Source of the DNA: Paenibacillus sp. Soil787
Lineage (GTDB): Bacteria; Bacillota; Bacilli; Paenibacillales; NBRC-103111
Direction of reading: 5' to 3'
Length of the DNA stretch: 64,000 bases
Assembly: GCF_001429545.1 (NCBI RefSeq)
Contig: NZ_LMSP01000018.1
Span: 1-64,000, forward strand
The position numbers were made by a program, and so were the translations under genes. The notes beneath the pieces were generated by a model that ran no database searches, was not told the DNA's origin, and saw only the letters and a program-made list of their open reading frames with translations. Of the stretch, positions 34,944 to 42,900 are shown one piece after another. Position 1 is the stretch's first letter, and each line of letters opens with the position of its first letter.

Positions 34944-35567
34944 TTACTCAATGATTTTGTATTTCCTTAAGATTTCCCCTACTTCGTTGTACATTTCTTG
35001 CGTACCCTTACTTGAATTAAAGAATGGATCGAATCCCCATTCGTTATCAGAGTTCAAGAAATAAAACATCATTTTTACCACACCCAATTGCTTTGGATTT
35101 TCTTCTTTTAAAATTTTTAGTAACTTCTTAATGAATTTCTCATTCTTATATTGGTCAGGTCCATCTTGGAGCAATTCCTGTAAGTCCTCCAATATTTCAA
35201 TTTTCTTTTGTTCCTCACGAAGATGATAGATTAACCCCTCATTTTGATATATCCTCTTGGTTACCCACACTTCTTCACCTGTTTCCTCATTAAAGATAGG
35301 CACTTCAACTTCTTCAAACTCATCAGTTTGAGTTATATATAATTCCTGAACTCTTAATTCTTCTTTTGAATTTAATTCCTTATTAAACAATTCAACAGGG
35401 ATTATCGGGAATATTTGTTTTAATTCTTCAAGTTTATTTAGCGGAATGTCTTGCTGTTTAATCCACATCGAGATGTTAGCCCTATTAATCTGAAGTTGCT
35501 TTGCTAATTCAGAATTTGTCATATTATATGTCTGTAAAACACACTTCAAACCGAACATAAAAATCAA
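34944..35567 (-). CDS. HTH regulator with long C-terminal domain
   Basis: A 207-residue protein. MTNSELAKQLQINRANISMW at residues 16-35 is a Cro-like helix-turn-helix; residues 80-207 are acidic, helical and not recognised. Two CTTAAC-NNN-GTTAAG palindromes overlap its promoter and ribosome site, so it very probably represses itself. It lies upstream of the replication gene on the same strand, so it is likely the copy or transfer control gene of the small replicon. Confidence 0.72.
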   Translation of the reverse strand: MIFMFGLKCVLQTYNMTNSELAKQLQINRANISMWIKQQDIPLNKLEELKQIFPIIPVELFNKELNSKEELRVQELYITQTDEFEEVEVPIFNEETGEEVWVTKRIYQNEGLIYHLREEQKKIEILEDLQELLQDGPDQYKNEKFIKKLLKILKEENPKQLGVVKMMFYFLNSDNEWGFDPFFNSSKGTQEMYNEVGEILRKYKIIE

Positions 35568-35570
35568 CTC

Positions 35571-35613
35571 CTTAACTTTGTTAAGAACATAATATCACCT
35601 TAACATTGTTAAG
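35571..35613. promoter_or_regulatory. Two palindromic operators of the HTH gene
   Basis: CTTAACTTTGTTAAG (35571-35585) and CTTAACATTGTTAAG (35599-35613) are perfect 6-3-6 palindromes with centres 28 bp apart. AAGGAG of the ribosome site overlaps the first. Confidence 0.8.
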
Positions 35614-35648
35614 TCAATAGGTGCGATAATATTTTTTTAATAAGAAAA

Positions 35649-35679
35649 ACCACCTTACGATGGTTAGTCGCAAGGTGGT
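35649..35679 (-). terminator. Cassette-end terminator G
   Basis: As copy B but with CCACCTTACGA on the plus strand, which turns one G-T wobble of the minus-strand stem into an A-T pair. TTTTTCTTA follows. It stands 6 bp after the immunity gene of cassette 1. Confidence 0.86.
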
Positions 35680-35685
35680 TTGACA

Positions 35686-36345
35686 TTAGACTTTTAGTTT
35701 TAACTGTACTTTGTTTTGATTAATAATTTCACTTAACTTTACTTTTAAACTGCTTGGTTCATTTTTAGCTAGCTCTAACATCGTTCTCACTAAAGCACAA
35801 GTATCTTGCACCCAAGGGCGTGAATCTCCCTGAAAGAACTGCAATACATTCTCCAGAGTAAGCTTAGCTTTATCATATTGTTCTAAAGATAAATAACTAA
35901 AACCAAGATAGATATAGCGTAAATGTGGTGGGAAACCTACAAATTTAGAATCAGTTATTTCTGAACCTTCAATGAATGAAACCAATCCTTCCATACTTCC
36001 TTTTTCCTCAAACCAAGGTGAAATTTCCGCATCCAAATTTTTTTTAAGTTCAGTTACAGATTGTTCCAAAGAAATTTCTGAATCTCCAATGTCCCATAAA
36101 TCTTTTCCTTGCTTTCTAACTCTACTACCACAACTTAAAACAAAAGTAGTGGCTGGAACATAGAGTGGTTGTAAAGCATAGTTACAGTAGAAGTGTTTCG
36201 GTTGTACCGTAAAGTCAAGTATCTGAACGAAATTCCCGTTCAGTTTATACAGTAATGTAGGATTTTGGAATTTAAACCCTTTTTCCTTGGCATAGAGACT
36301 CATGTTATGTTTGATGAGCTGCTTAATTTTTTTGGTATCAGTCAA
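35686..36345 (-). CDS. Putative immunity protein, cassette 1
   Basis: About 219 residues, LTDTKKIKQLIKHNMSLYAK at the start, ending NKVQLKLKV; soluble, with a tetratricopeptide-like segment (YIYLGFSYLSLEQYDKAKLT) near the middle. GAAGAGG just behind the toxin stop favours a TTG at 36345 (8 bases) over the ATG at 36351 (2 bases); the frame itself extends to 36393 inside the toxin. Placement between tip and terminator G supports immunity. Family not recognised. Confidence 0.64.
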   Translation of the reverse strand: MTDTKKIKQLIKHNMSLYAKEKGFKFQNPTLLYKLNGNFVQILDFTVQPKHFYCNYALQPLYVPATTFVLSCGSRVRKQGKDLWDIGDSEISLEQSVTELKKNLDAEISPWFEEKGSMEGLVSFIEGSEITDSKFVGFPPHLRYIYLGFSYLSLEQYDKAKLTLENVLQFFQGDSRPWVQDTCALVRTMLELAKNEPSSLKVKLSEIINQNKVQLKLKV

Positions 36346-36361
36346 GAACATCACCTCTTCA

Positions 36362-37153
36362 TTACTTCGGTCTAACTTCATATACAGGAGCATAGTTAGG
36401 CAATTGTGCTTGAATTTCTTTAATCCTTTTTGCCGTTAATCCTGCTTTTCCTGTTTTCAAATCGAACACAGCTTTAATTGTACCGTCTACGTTGTACTCC
36501 ACAGCATCTAGCCTCGCTGCACCCTTTGTCCCATAGCTTACCACACTACCATTCAAATAAGTAACTTCGGTTTTTAATAAATTATTCCCTAAAGCATCAA
36601 TTTTCGTAGCGAAATAACTATGCTTAAGGGTTCCAGCTACAGTTCCACTCTGCCCAACTGACGCCTCCGCCTCAGTTGCTAATCCTTCCAATTGGGCTAA
36701 CGTTGAAATTGATTTTCCTGATTTTGAAAACACAGCTAATGGTGCTTCTATACTTGATAATACAAAGTCCCATTGCCCTGCGTAAAATTCAGCATCTTCT
36801 CGGCTTTTATTCTCGAAAGAAGCTGCAAGTATTGCAGTAGCCCAATTTGCGTTACCCTCTGTATAGTCCGTATCAGCCTCTGTTGCAGGATGGCAATTAT
36901 TATTACTATCACATGCTGTCATAGTTGCCAAACCAAATAACCATTTGAATTGGTTATTATCATCATTAGTAGCATTATTAAAGAACTTTAAGGCATCCGT
37001 TCCCAATGAAGAGCGGATATTCCAAAAGACTTGTGAAGTATTGTTTGTTCTAGCTACATCAATGAGTGTTTTAATATTTTTACCGTTTGGAACATGTCCA
37101 CTTGGGTCTACCATATTAATTGGGTTATTCCAAGTATAACTATACAAATTCAA
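36362..37153 (-). CDS. Orphan Rhs toxin tip, PD-(D/E)xK nuclease, cassette 1
   Basis: Opens in the seed (DTYKGSVWDTQSLNLYSYTW, INMVDPSGHV). A pre-toxin part has WLFGLATMTACD and GNANWATAILAAS, a motif shared with the active Rhs tip. The C-terminal domain GTLKHSYFATKIDALGN, TEVTYLNGSVVSYGTKGAAR, LDAVEY and VFDLKTGKAGLTAKRIKEIQ has the Glu, Asp and D-x-K pattern of PD-(D/E)xK nucleases and is the clearest toxin in the array. CAG stands where Rhs has GAG, and no start site exists, so it is likely silent. IS110 copy C abuts the seed. Confidence 0.8.
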   Translation of the reverse strand: MNLYSYTWNNPINMVDPSGHVPNGKNIKTLIDVARTNNTSQVFWNIRSSLGTDALKFFNNATNDDNNQFKWLFGLATMTACDSNNNCHPATEADTDYTEGNANWATAILAASFENKSREDAEFYAGQWDFVLSSIEAPLAVFSKSGKSISTLAQLEGLATEAEASVGQSGTVAGTLKHSYFATKIDALGNNLLKTEVTYLNGSVVSYGTKGAARLDAVEYNVDGTIKAVFDLKTGKAGLTAKRIKEIQAQLPNYAPVYEVRPK

Positions 37154-37265
37154 GCTTTGCGTATCCCAAACACTGCCCTTGTACGTATCCTGAATGATGA
37201 ACCATAGCTCCGCATAATAAAAGGCGATGCAATCATTTGATTAACACCGCCGTTTCTATTGATAA

Positions 37266-38510
37266 TTATACAGCATTTTCCTTTTGGGTAACAGGTCTTA
37301 CGTATTCCGTCTTGTTCTTCATCATCTTATAGACGATGTTTACAAGCTTCCGCATAATGCAAACAATAGCCTGTCCTTTTGTCTTGCCCTTTGAACGCTT
37401 TTCGTTATAATACTCAAGGAATATAGGATTTCGTGGCTCCTTATGTCTTCTGGAGAGTGCCAATTGACGACATGCTAACTGAAAGAATAATTCGTGCAGC
37501 ACTCGATTACCTTGACTTGTTTTTTTATGCTTTACCTCACCGCCAGAGCCAACCTCAATAGGTGCGATGCCAGCAAAACGAGCAAGTTGATTAGAAGAAG
37601 CAAATCGATTTACATCACCAATTTCTGCTATAAAGGATGCCGCAGTAACTAATTCAACACCAGTCAATGTATCTAGCCTGATGCCCAATTGGTCCATGAG
37701 TGGCTTAATCTCGTCTTCACTTTCCGAAATCTCCCTCTTGTGAAATCGAATCTCTTTGACAAGACTTCGTACAATGAAATCACGCTTGTCTTGAAAGTCA
37801 CTATCAAACTGTCCATCCGTTCTCACCAGTGTTAAAATTTGCTCTGCTTTCTTTGTAGAACACGCATAATTGCTCAATTTCCGTAGAAAGTGAGTCAATT
37901 CCTCGAGTGTAACGCCTTCTAAGTGTCTTGGTGATGGAAACCGATGAAAAAAGCCGAGAGATGTTTTACCATCCAGTTCAGAGAAGAATTTTCGATAAGT
38001 TGGATAATGATGCTGCAACTGAGAGTGAAGCTTACGGATCGAAAATGCCAATCCCTTCATACTTGATGTTCGCCGTGAGACTAGCTGCTTGATTGCCCAA
38101 TAATGATCAATAGGATTGGCTACTGGTAATCGATCATACTCTTCGATTAAAACAGCGGCGATACACTCAGAATCCCAAGCATCTGACTTTTTGACTGTTG
38201 CATAGCTTTTCCTCTTCGCTTCCGACAGTTTGCTATTTACTTCCTTGACCAAGTATTTCTGCTCTTTAAGAAAGATAGTCAAGTTCCTTCCGAAATTATG
38301 CGTATCTTCCAAGCCGAATATGATTGAACTGAAATTACCTTTAACGGCGATCTTTTTTATTTGCTGTATCATTTGTGGAAATGCAGACGGTCTGTTATCA
38401 AACGTAAATGCTTTGTCAATCTTCTTATGAAATAAATTAAGTGCTACTGCTGTATGTTGATGTTTATGAGGGTCTATTCCTACGTATAAAAAATTCAAGC
38501 GTTCTTCCAT
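37266..38510 (-). CDS. IS110-family transposase, copy C
   Basis: A 414-residue DEDD recombinase, MEERLNFLYVGIDPHKHQHT at the start after AAAGGATG. FGLEDTHNFGRNL, KSDAWDSECIA, LTGVELVTAASFIAEIGDVN, FAGIAPIEVGSGGE and KTSQGNRVLHELFFQLACRQ are all in place. It is a close relative of copy A along its whole length but not identical, so the two are not a very recent duplication. Confidence 0.93.
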   Translation of the reverse strand: MEERLNFLYVGIDPHKHQHTAVALNLFHKKIDKAFTFDNRPSAFPQMIQQIKKIAVKGNFSSIIFGLEDTHNFGRNLTIFLKEQKYLVKEVNSKLSEAKRKSYATVKKSDAWDSECIAAVLIEEYDRLPVANPIDHYWAIKQLVSRRTSSMKGLAFSIRKLHSQLQHHYPTYRKFFSELDGKTSLGFFHRFPSPRHLEGVTLEELTHFLRKLSNYACSTKKAEQILTLVRTDGQFDSDFQDKRDFIVRSLVKEIRFHKREISESEDEIKPLMDQLGIRLDTLTGVELVTAASFIAEIGDVNRFASSNQLARFAGIAPIEVGSGGEVKHKKTSQGNRVLHELFFQLACRQLALSRRHKEPRNPIFLEYYNEKRSKGKTKGQAIVCIMRKLVNIVYKMMKNKTEYVRPVTQKENAV

Positions 38511-38574
38511 ATCTCGATCATCCTTTCCAAGTGTAGATTTATCATGTACTTCTGCTGATTAGCCATTTGAGTGA

Positions 38575-38775
38575 TTGATAAAGGACAGCTCGCAACCTCC
38601 AGTTTCGAGCGTTCACCGTAACGAACACGATGCGCAAAGATAGATGAGCAATACTATCCTCTAGCAATCACTCAAATGATTTATTTGTCAAAGAACAATA
38701 GGTGAAATATGGATTTGCAATCTGAGGGCAAGCGTTCATCGCAGGCGTTCACGATGCGCAATGATACTACAGCAA
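38575..38775 (-). ncRNA. Candidate bridge RNA region, IS110 copy C
   Basis: Non-coding left end with the same blocks as copy A: GCAACCTCCAG, TCGAGCGTT, CGCAAAGATA, TTTGTCAAAGAACAA, ATGGATTTGCAATCTG and GGGCAAGCGTTCATC, ending CGATGCGCAATGATAC. Similar segments in the same order with variable loops between them fit a structured RNA with target- and donor-specific loops. Confidence 0.55.
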
Positions 38776-38854
38776 TATGCCATACTTCAAAATAGTCTGT
38801 CGTAAGTAATTATATTAGTGGGACTTGAATATTAAATTTAGTCTACTAAAGTGC

Positions 38855-39730
38855 CTATAACTCTTTTCCATAAGTAGTAGCTTTCTTGTCAATTCGCATT
38901 CTTTGTACCTTATTGAATTGTTGCTTGGAAATGATGGCTGGAATAGCTGTTTTACTCTGTAGATTATTCTTCTCTTTCCTGCCGTTATAGCTGTAAATAC
39001 CAGTGTACGTTGAGTTTCTAAGCATGTAGCATATTGAAGTGCGTGACCATTGCTTCACTTTGTGCTGGCTTGAACATCCAGAATCGTCTAGGTCATTGTT
39101 TTGCAACCTATTCAATAGTTCTGCTATATAAGCATAGCTCTTACCCTCAAGATACATCCTATAAATCTGTTTAATGATGTGCGCTTCCACTTCATTAACT
39201 ACAATTTGCTCGTCTTGAAGCATGTAGCCATATGGAATCTTGCCACCAGCATACTTGCCTGACTTTGCAGTAACCATTCTGCCAGAACGTGTCCGTTCAT
39301 TTATCAGGTTCCGCTCAAACTCAGCGAAACTGCCTAGCATTTGCAGTGTCAACATTCCTTGTGGAGATGCGGTATCAAAGTTTTCAGAGACGCTAACAAA
39401 AGCAATGTCATTCGGCTCTAGTTCATCCTCAATCATAATCAACAAGTTCTTTAAATGACGGTGAATGCGATCTGATTTGAACACGATAATCGCATCAATA
39501 CCATTTGTCTTATCGCAAACATACTCAACCATCGCATTGTACTCTTGCCGTTCGTCTGTGCAAGAAGCAGACTTAGCTTCATCACAAAACGTCTTAACCA
39601 ATTGCCAGTTCTGACTCACACAATACGCACTGATTCTCTTCAATTGTTCTTGAATCGATGTGTTTTCTTTCTGGCCTTCTGAACTGACACGTACATAGCC
39701 GACAACCTTTTTAATACTGGCCTTAACCAT
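38855..39730 (-). CDS. Serine recombinase
   Basis: A 291-residue recombinase. The resolvase domain starts KKVVGYVRVSSEGQKENTSI with the catalytic Ser; VFKSDRIHRHLKN and GSFAEFERNLINERTRSGR follow. The recombinase domain (KSGKYAGGKIPYGYMLQDE) and IISKQQFNKVQ are present, but the long C-terminal domain of large serine recombinases is missing. GGAGGTTGAGGCA fixes the start at 39730; the longer frame to 39829 is unsupported. Likely the integrase or invertase of the local accessory element. Confidence 0.85.
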   Translation of the reverse strand: MVKASIKKVVGYVRVSSEGQKENTSIQEQLKRISAYCVSQNWQLVKTFCDEAKSASCTDERQEYNAMVEYVCDKTNGIDAIIVFKSDRIHRHLKNLLIMIEDELEPNDIAFVSVSENFDTASPQGMLTLQMLGSFAEFERNLINERTRSGRMVTAKSGKYAGGKIPYGYMLQDEQIVVNEVEAHIIKQIYRMYLEGKSYAYIAELLNRLQNNDLDDSGCSSQHKVKQWSRTSICYMLRNSTYTGIYSYNGRKEKNNLQSKTAIPAIISKQQFNKVQRMRIDKKATTYGKEL

Positions 39731-40052
39731 TGCCTCAACCTCCTGTATGTAATTACCAGTTATTGGTTGAGCAAATTGTACAGGCTGTTGGCTGAACATG
39801 TACACGTTGTACTGGTGCTTGATGACCAAATAATTTTAATTTTTTGGACTGAAATCATCAGCAAGCCGTTAATAGGACTAGCATTTCCGCTGTTAGTTAA
39901 ATCGGTTTACTCCGCAACTTAATAAAGAAAGATGTGCAATCCATTCCGGTGATTCTGGTGCAGCGTTTTCTTTTTCAATGCGGCATGAACAGCTTACTAC
40001 TGACCTATGGCATTCATTCCGGTGACATTCAGGTTCTTGTTTTGGTGCACAA
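39731..40052. other. Gap between recombinase and helicase genes
   Basis: No intact gene is visible on either strand. Short direct repeats (CATTCCGGTGA) occur at about 39943 and 40015, around which coding frames are broken, so it may be gene debris. Confidence 0.35.
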
Positions 40053-41369
40053 CTATATGAACTCGCTCAACAAACTAATCCCTTTCCAATATCTTGGACC
40101 ACCACGCCTTGGTCGATAATCGTAGATTAATTCAGGATATAGTTCCAAGAGTCGTTTATTAAAGTTCTTCTTTCCTTTAGAATGCAAACCACTGTCTGTT
40201 GACCATTGTTTGTACACCTCATACATTTTCTTTGTATCCGTTAGCAGATAGTTAACGTCACCAGTCATACAACAACATTCTTCTGCGAAGGACAGAACGT
40301 GATCGGCTTCATACTTGTATTGCTCAAGCGCTTTTCTTGTCGATTCATTATCCGAAAATCCTTTTTGTCGATCCAGTCGCCTTAGACTTTCTACTGCCAG
40401 CTTTAACAAGTAAGACAGGCTGTCCTCCGTCGTAATCTTCTCCAAAATGTTAGGATCACGGTTTTCATCTGTAAATTTGAATGGAAAGGGAATGATCATT
40501 AACCTTCTAAAAAATCCTTCTGTTACATCTTGTGTGCCTGGCAGTGCATTGGCCGAGAAGATGAGAGTAGCAAAAGGATTGTAGTCGAATGGGTCTTTCC
40601 CCTTAAACTCAGCATTAACGCTATCGCCGCTTGTAACCTTTTTAATCGTTTCCGTCTTGGAAAGCCCTTTATGCGAAATATCCGCACAAATGTTGATCAG
40701 CTTGTTATATAACTGAGCAACCTTAAAACGACTTCCTTCCAGTTCCTGTAGTGATACGCTCGAACGATTCTGCTTCCCTACAAATGCCTCGATGAGTTCA
40801 ATGAGCTTACTTTTGCCATTGGAACCCGTACCCAAGAAAATAAAGCACTTTTGATATTTCACATTCTGTATCAAACAATACCCGATCATTTCAAGTACAA
40901 GATTCACGGTGTCCTTAGGTACAATGGTTTCTAGAAAGTTTAGAACATGAGCATTATAAGCTTCTGGATTCCATTTCACTGGGATCTGTATCGTTGAAAG
41001 TTGTTCAGGTGTATGTGGCTTTAATTCTCCAGTCTTCCAGTTAAGAAGTCCGTTACTGCAATTGATCCAATCATCATCTGTCTGTAGTGGCAAATTACGA
41101 TCTAACAAGGTCTGATTGGTAATGTAGTATAGCGTTTCCTCAATGTATTTTTTGCGGCTTCTGTCCCCTAGCAAACACTGTGCGAATTGCCTGATCTTCT
41201 TTTCACCATCACGGACATAAACGCCATTCTGATATACATACAAATGACCATTATCATTGAACGTAGGTAACTGCTCTAACAAATACTTCGCCATACCAAC
41301 AGGCTGAAACTGTCCTTCCTTAAAGAATCGACTAGCGGCATTTTCAATTAGCATATTATTATGAACCAT
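40053..41369 (-). CDS. D5/P4-family SF3 helicase (phage/plasmid primase-helicase without primase half)
   Basis: A 438-residue protein. A D5-N-like region (residues 40-150, with WINCSNGLLNWKTGELKPH) precedes the SF3 helicase core: Walker A FLGTGSNGKSKLIELI at residues 178-193, Walker B-type KLINICADIS, the motif C region PFATLIFSANALPG and the arginine finger FFRRLMIIPFP. A winged-helix end follows. Related phage proteins start with a primase domain of several hundred residues, which is absent here, so it is either a helicase-only version or a truncated one. It would act in replication of the integrated element. Confidence 0.88.
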   Translation of the reverse strand: MVHNNMLIENAASRFFKEGQFQPVGMAKYLLEQLPTFNDNGHLYVYQNGVYVRDGEKKIRQFAQCLLGDRSRKKYIEETLYYITNQTLLDRNLPLQTDDDWINCSNGLLNWKTGELKPHTPEQLSTIQIPVKWNPEAYNAHVLNFLETIVPKDTVNLVLEMIGYCLIQNVKYQKCFIFLGTGSNGKSKLIELIEAFVGKQNRSSVSLQELEGSRFKVAQLYNKLINICADISHKGLSKTETIKKVTSGDSVNAEFKGKDPFDYNPFATLIFSANALPGTQDVTEGFFRRLMIIPFPFKFTDENRDPNILEKITTEDSLSYLLKLAVESLRRLDRQKGFSDNESTRKALEQYKYEADHVLSFAEECCCMTGDVNYLLTDTKKMYEVYKQWSTDSGLHSKGKKNFNKRLLELYPELIYDYRPRRGGPRYWKGISLLSEFI

Positions 41370-41591
41370 TGGCTCCTCCTGAATTTAATAAGCAATCCGG
41401 ATGCTTGTAGAGCGATAATAAAGCATCTTCAAGAGAGGTACAATGGATGAAAATGGAGGGAAATAGAAGATTTCAATGCAGTATTAAAAAGGAAATGTGG
41501 CATTGAACTTTTTTGTCGAATGATGTCATATTGAAAGAAAAATTTTATTCCATCCAAGAAATCCAAGCTGGTATTATGCTGTCAAGCATAA

Positions 41592-41622
41592 AAAAAGAAA
41601 GCACCCATAATCGAGTACTTTC
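41592..41622 (-). terminator. Intrinsic terminator
   Basis: On the minus strand AGAAAG...CTTTCT forms a stem with a long loop, followed by TTTTTTTATGC, 17 bp past the stop of the small gene at 41639. Confidence 0.65.
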
Positions 41623-41638
41623 TCTGCCATTCTCCGTA

Positions 41639-41845
41639 TTATTCTTCCGACACATGAATCTGTATCAACTGCAAGTTGATCATTTCAGCTACAAGCTCAT
41701 ACTGTTCCTCATTAAGCTTCGTTAGTTGCCCTACTTCTTCTAGCGTGATTTGACCTTGACGAATCTTCTCCATAAGTTCATCTTTTAATCGCACCGTATA
41801 GAAGTATTTCTGAATCAAATCATTTTTCTTGGCCACTTCATCCAT
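41639..41845 (-). CDS. Small helical protein of unknown function
   Basis: Sixty-eight residues from MDEVAKKNDLIQKYFYTVRL, charged and helical throughout, probably a coiled coil. A TTG four codons upstream directly abuts AGAGGGG; the ATG at 41845 has a spacing of 12. Gene size and place beside a replication helicase suggest an accessory phage-type protein. A terminator follows. Confidence 0.55.
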   Translation of the reverse strand: MDEVAKKNDLIQKYFYTVRLKDELMEKIRQGQITLEEVGQLTKLNEEQYELVAEMINLQLIQIHVSEE

Positions 41846-41910
41846 TTGTTGTTTCAACCCCTCTCACAAAGTTGGAGCTATCTTACTGTGTGAGATTTGA
41901 AATGTACACG

Positions 41911-42525
41911 TTAGAAATTATCTTTAACTGCTGTATGATTCTCAATGTTTTTGTAATCGCTATTGGCATGTTGTTTAACCCAATTCATAAATAGAGTTGG
42001 CCCTACTTGAGCGTCCGTCCAAGTGCTTGCTGGCTGTGTGCTTGCTTGGTTGTTGCCAACCGACACTACTAATCCTACGATTCCAGTAGGCTTGTTAATA
42101 ATGATCGATGTTCGAGCTAAAGGCAACCCTGTTGCGTATGCTGAAAATGTAAAGTCACGAGCTACCTTTTCAGCAGCACTTTTTAAAAGCGGACCATCCT
42201 CTAATGTGTATTCCGCTTCAACTACATATCGTTGGTTCCTTTTGTAAACATTGATTCCTTGTAGTCTTGTAACTGCTTGTTGAATAGCATATTGGATTTT
42301 TTGCTCGTCCGTAAGATTTTGCTTCGTCTGCTCTACTTTCATTTCATTCTGAGGCTGATTATCTACTTTATTTTGCGCATTTTTTGCTGAATTAACAGCA
42401 ACAGTCGTTTGCTCTTTTACTGTAGGAGAGTAGTCCTGTCGCATCTCATATTTCCATAACAATACAGAAGCTAAGACAACATTCACGAACACAAGAGAAA
42501 TAACGAGTAGAACTTTCCATACCAT
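41911..42525 (-). CDS. Membrane-anchored protein of unknown function
   Basis: A 204-residue protein with one N-terminal membrane helix (VWKVLLVISLVFVNVVLASV), a disordered Gln/Asn/Lys-rich linker and a compact domain of about 120 residues (IQYAIQQAVTRLQGINVYKR, YVVEAEYTLEDGPLLKSAAE, NWVKQHANSDYKN). The domain faces outward. I do not recognise it. It may be cargo of the accessory region. It diverges from the ribbon-helix-helix gene at 42673. Confidence 0.55.
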   Translation of the reverse strand: MVWKVLLVISLVFVNVVLASVLLWKYEMRQDYSPTVKEQTTVAVNSAKNAQNKVDNQPQNEMKVEQTKQNLTDEQKIQYAIQQAVTRLQGINVYKRNQRYVVEAEYTLEDGPLLKSAAEKVARDFTFSAYATGLPLARTSIIINKPTGIVGLVVSVGNNQASTQPASTWTDAQVGPTLFMNWVKQHANSDYKNIENHTAVKDNF

Positions 42526-42672
42526 AAGTGTTTAACCTCACTTTTTGTCGAAATAAAAGGCAACAAGCATATCTTACCATATATTGATTGGATTTGTATT
42601 CTTTTATGATTGCATATTGTGTTATACCAATACATCATTGTTATTTCTATACTGATAGTTGAGGTGAACACA

Positions 42673-42870
42673 ATGAGCAATGATGATTTTATTGTAACGC
42701 CAAAGGAAGATAAGTCTGTCACCATTACGATTCGAATTGATAAGGCCATACAGGAACAGCTTGATGAATTGTCTAAGCAGAGCAATCGATCAAGAAATGA
42801 ATTGATTAATATGGCTTTGTCCTACGCTTTGAAAAACCTCAAATTCATAGATAGCACCAACAAGAACTAA
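42673..42870 (+). CDS. Ribbon-helix-helix (CopG/Arc-type) protein
   Basis: A 65-residue protein: a 10-residue arm, then SVTITIRIDKAIQEQLDELS (strand and helix A) and RSRNELINMALSYALKN (helix B), a full RHH domain that dimerises on DNA. GAGGTGA precedes the ATG at 42673; the longer frame from 42610 is hydrophobic and unsupported. A terminator follows at once, so it is monocistronic. Such proteins control plasmids, partition systems or toxin operons; here it diverges from the membrane protein gene. Confidence 0.82.
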   Translation: MSNDDFIVTPKEDKSVTITIRIDKAIQEQLDELSKQSNRSRNELINMALSYALKNLKFIDSTNKN

Positions 42871-42900
42871 GCCAGTCCTCTTTATGGGCTGGCTTTTTGT
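42869..42900 (+). terminator. Intrinsic terminator of the RHH gene
   Basis: AAGCCAG and CTGGCTT (with TCC/GGG around the loop) form a hairpin followed by TTTTG. Confidence 0.85.

Larger units (their letters stand above)
37200..38790 (-). mobile_element. IS110-family element, copy C
   Basis: Intact transposase gene, a right end with the hairpin GGCGGTGTTAATC...GATTGCATCGCC that abuts the seed of cassette 1, and a left end of 200-270 bp conserved with copy A. The left end lies about 60 bp from the stop of a second serine recombinase gene. Limits are estimates. Confidence 0.85.
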
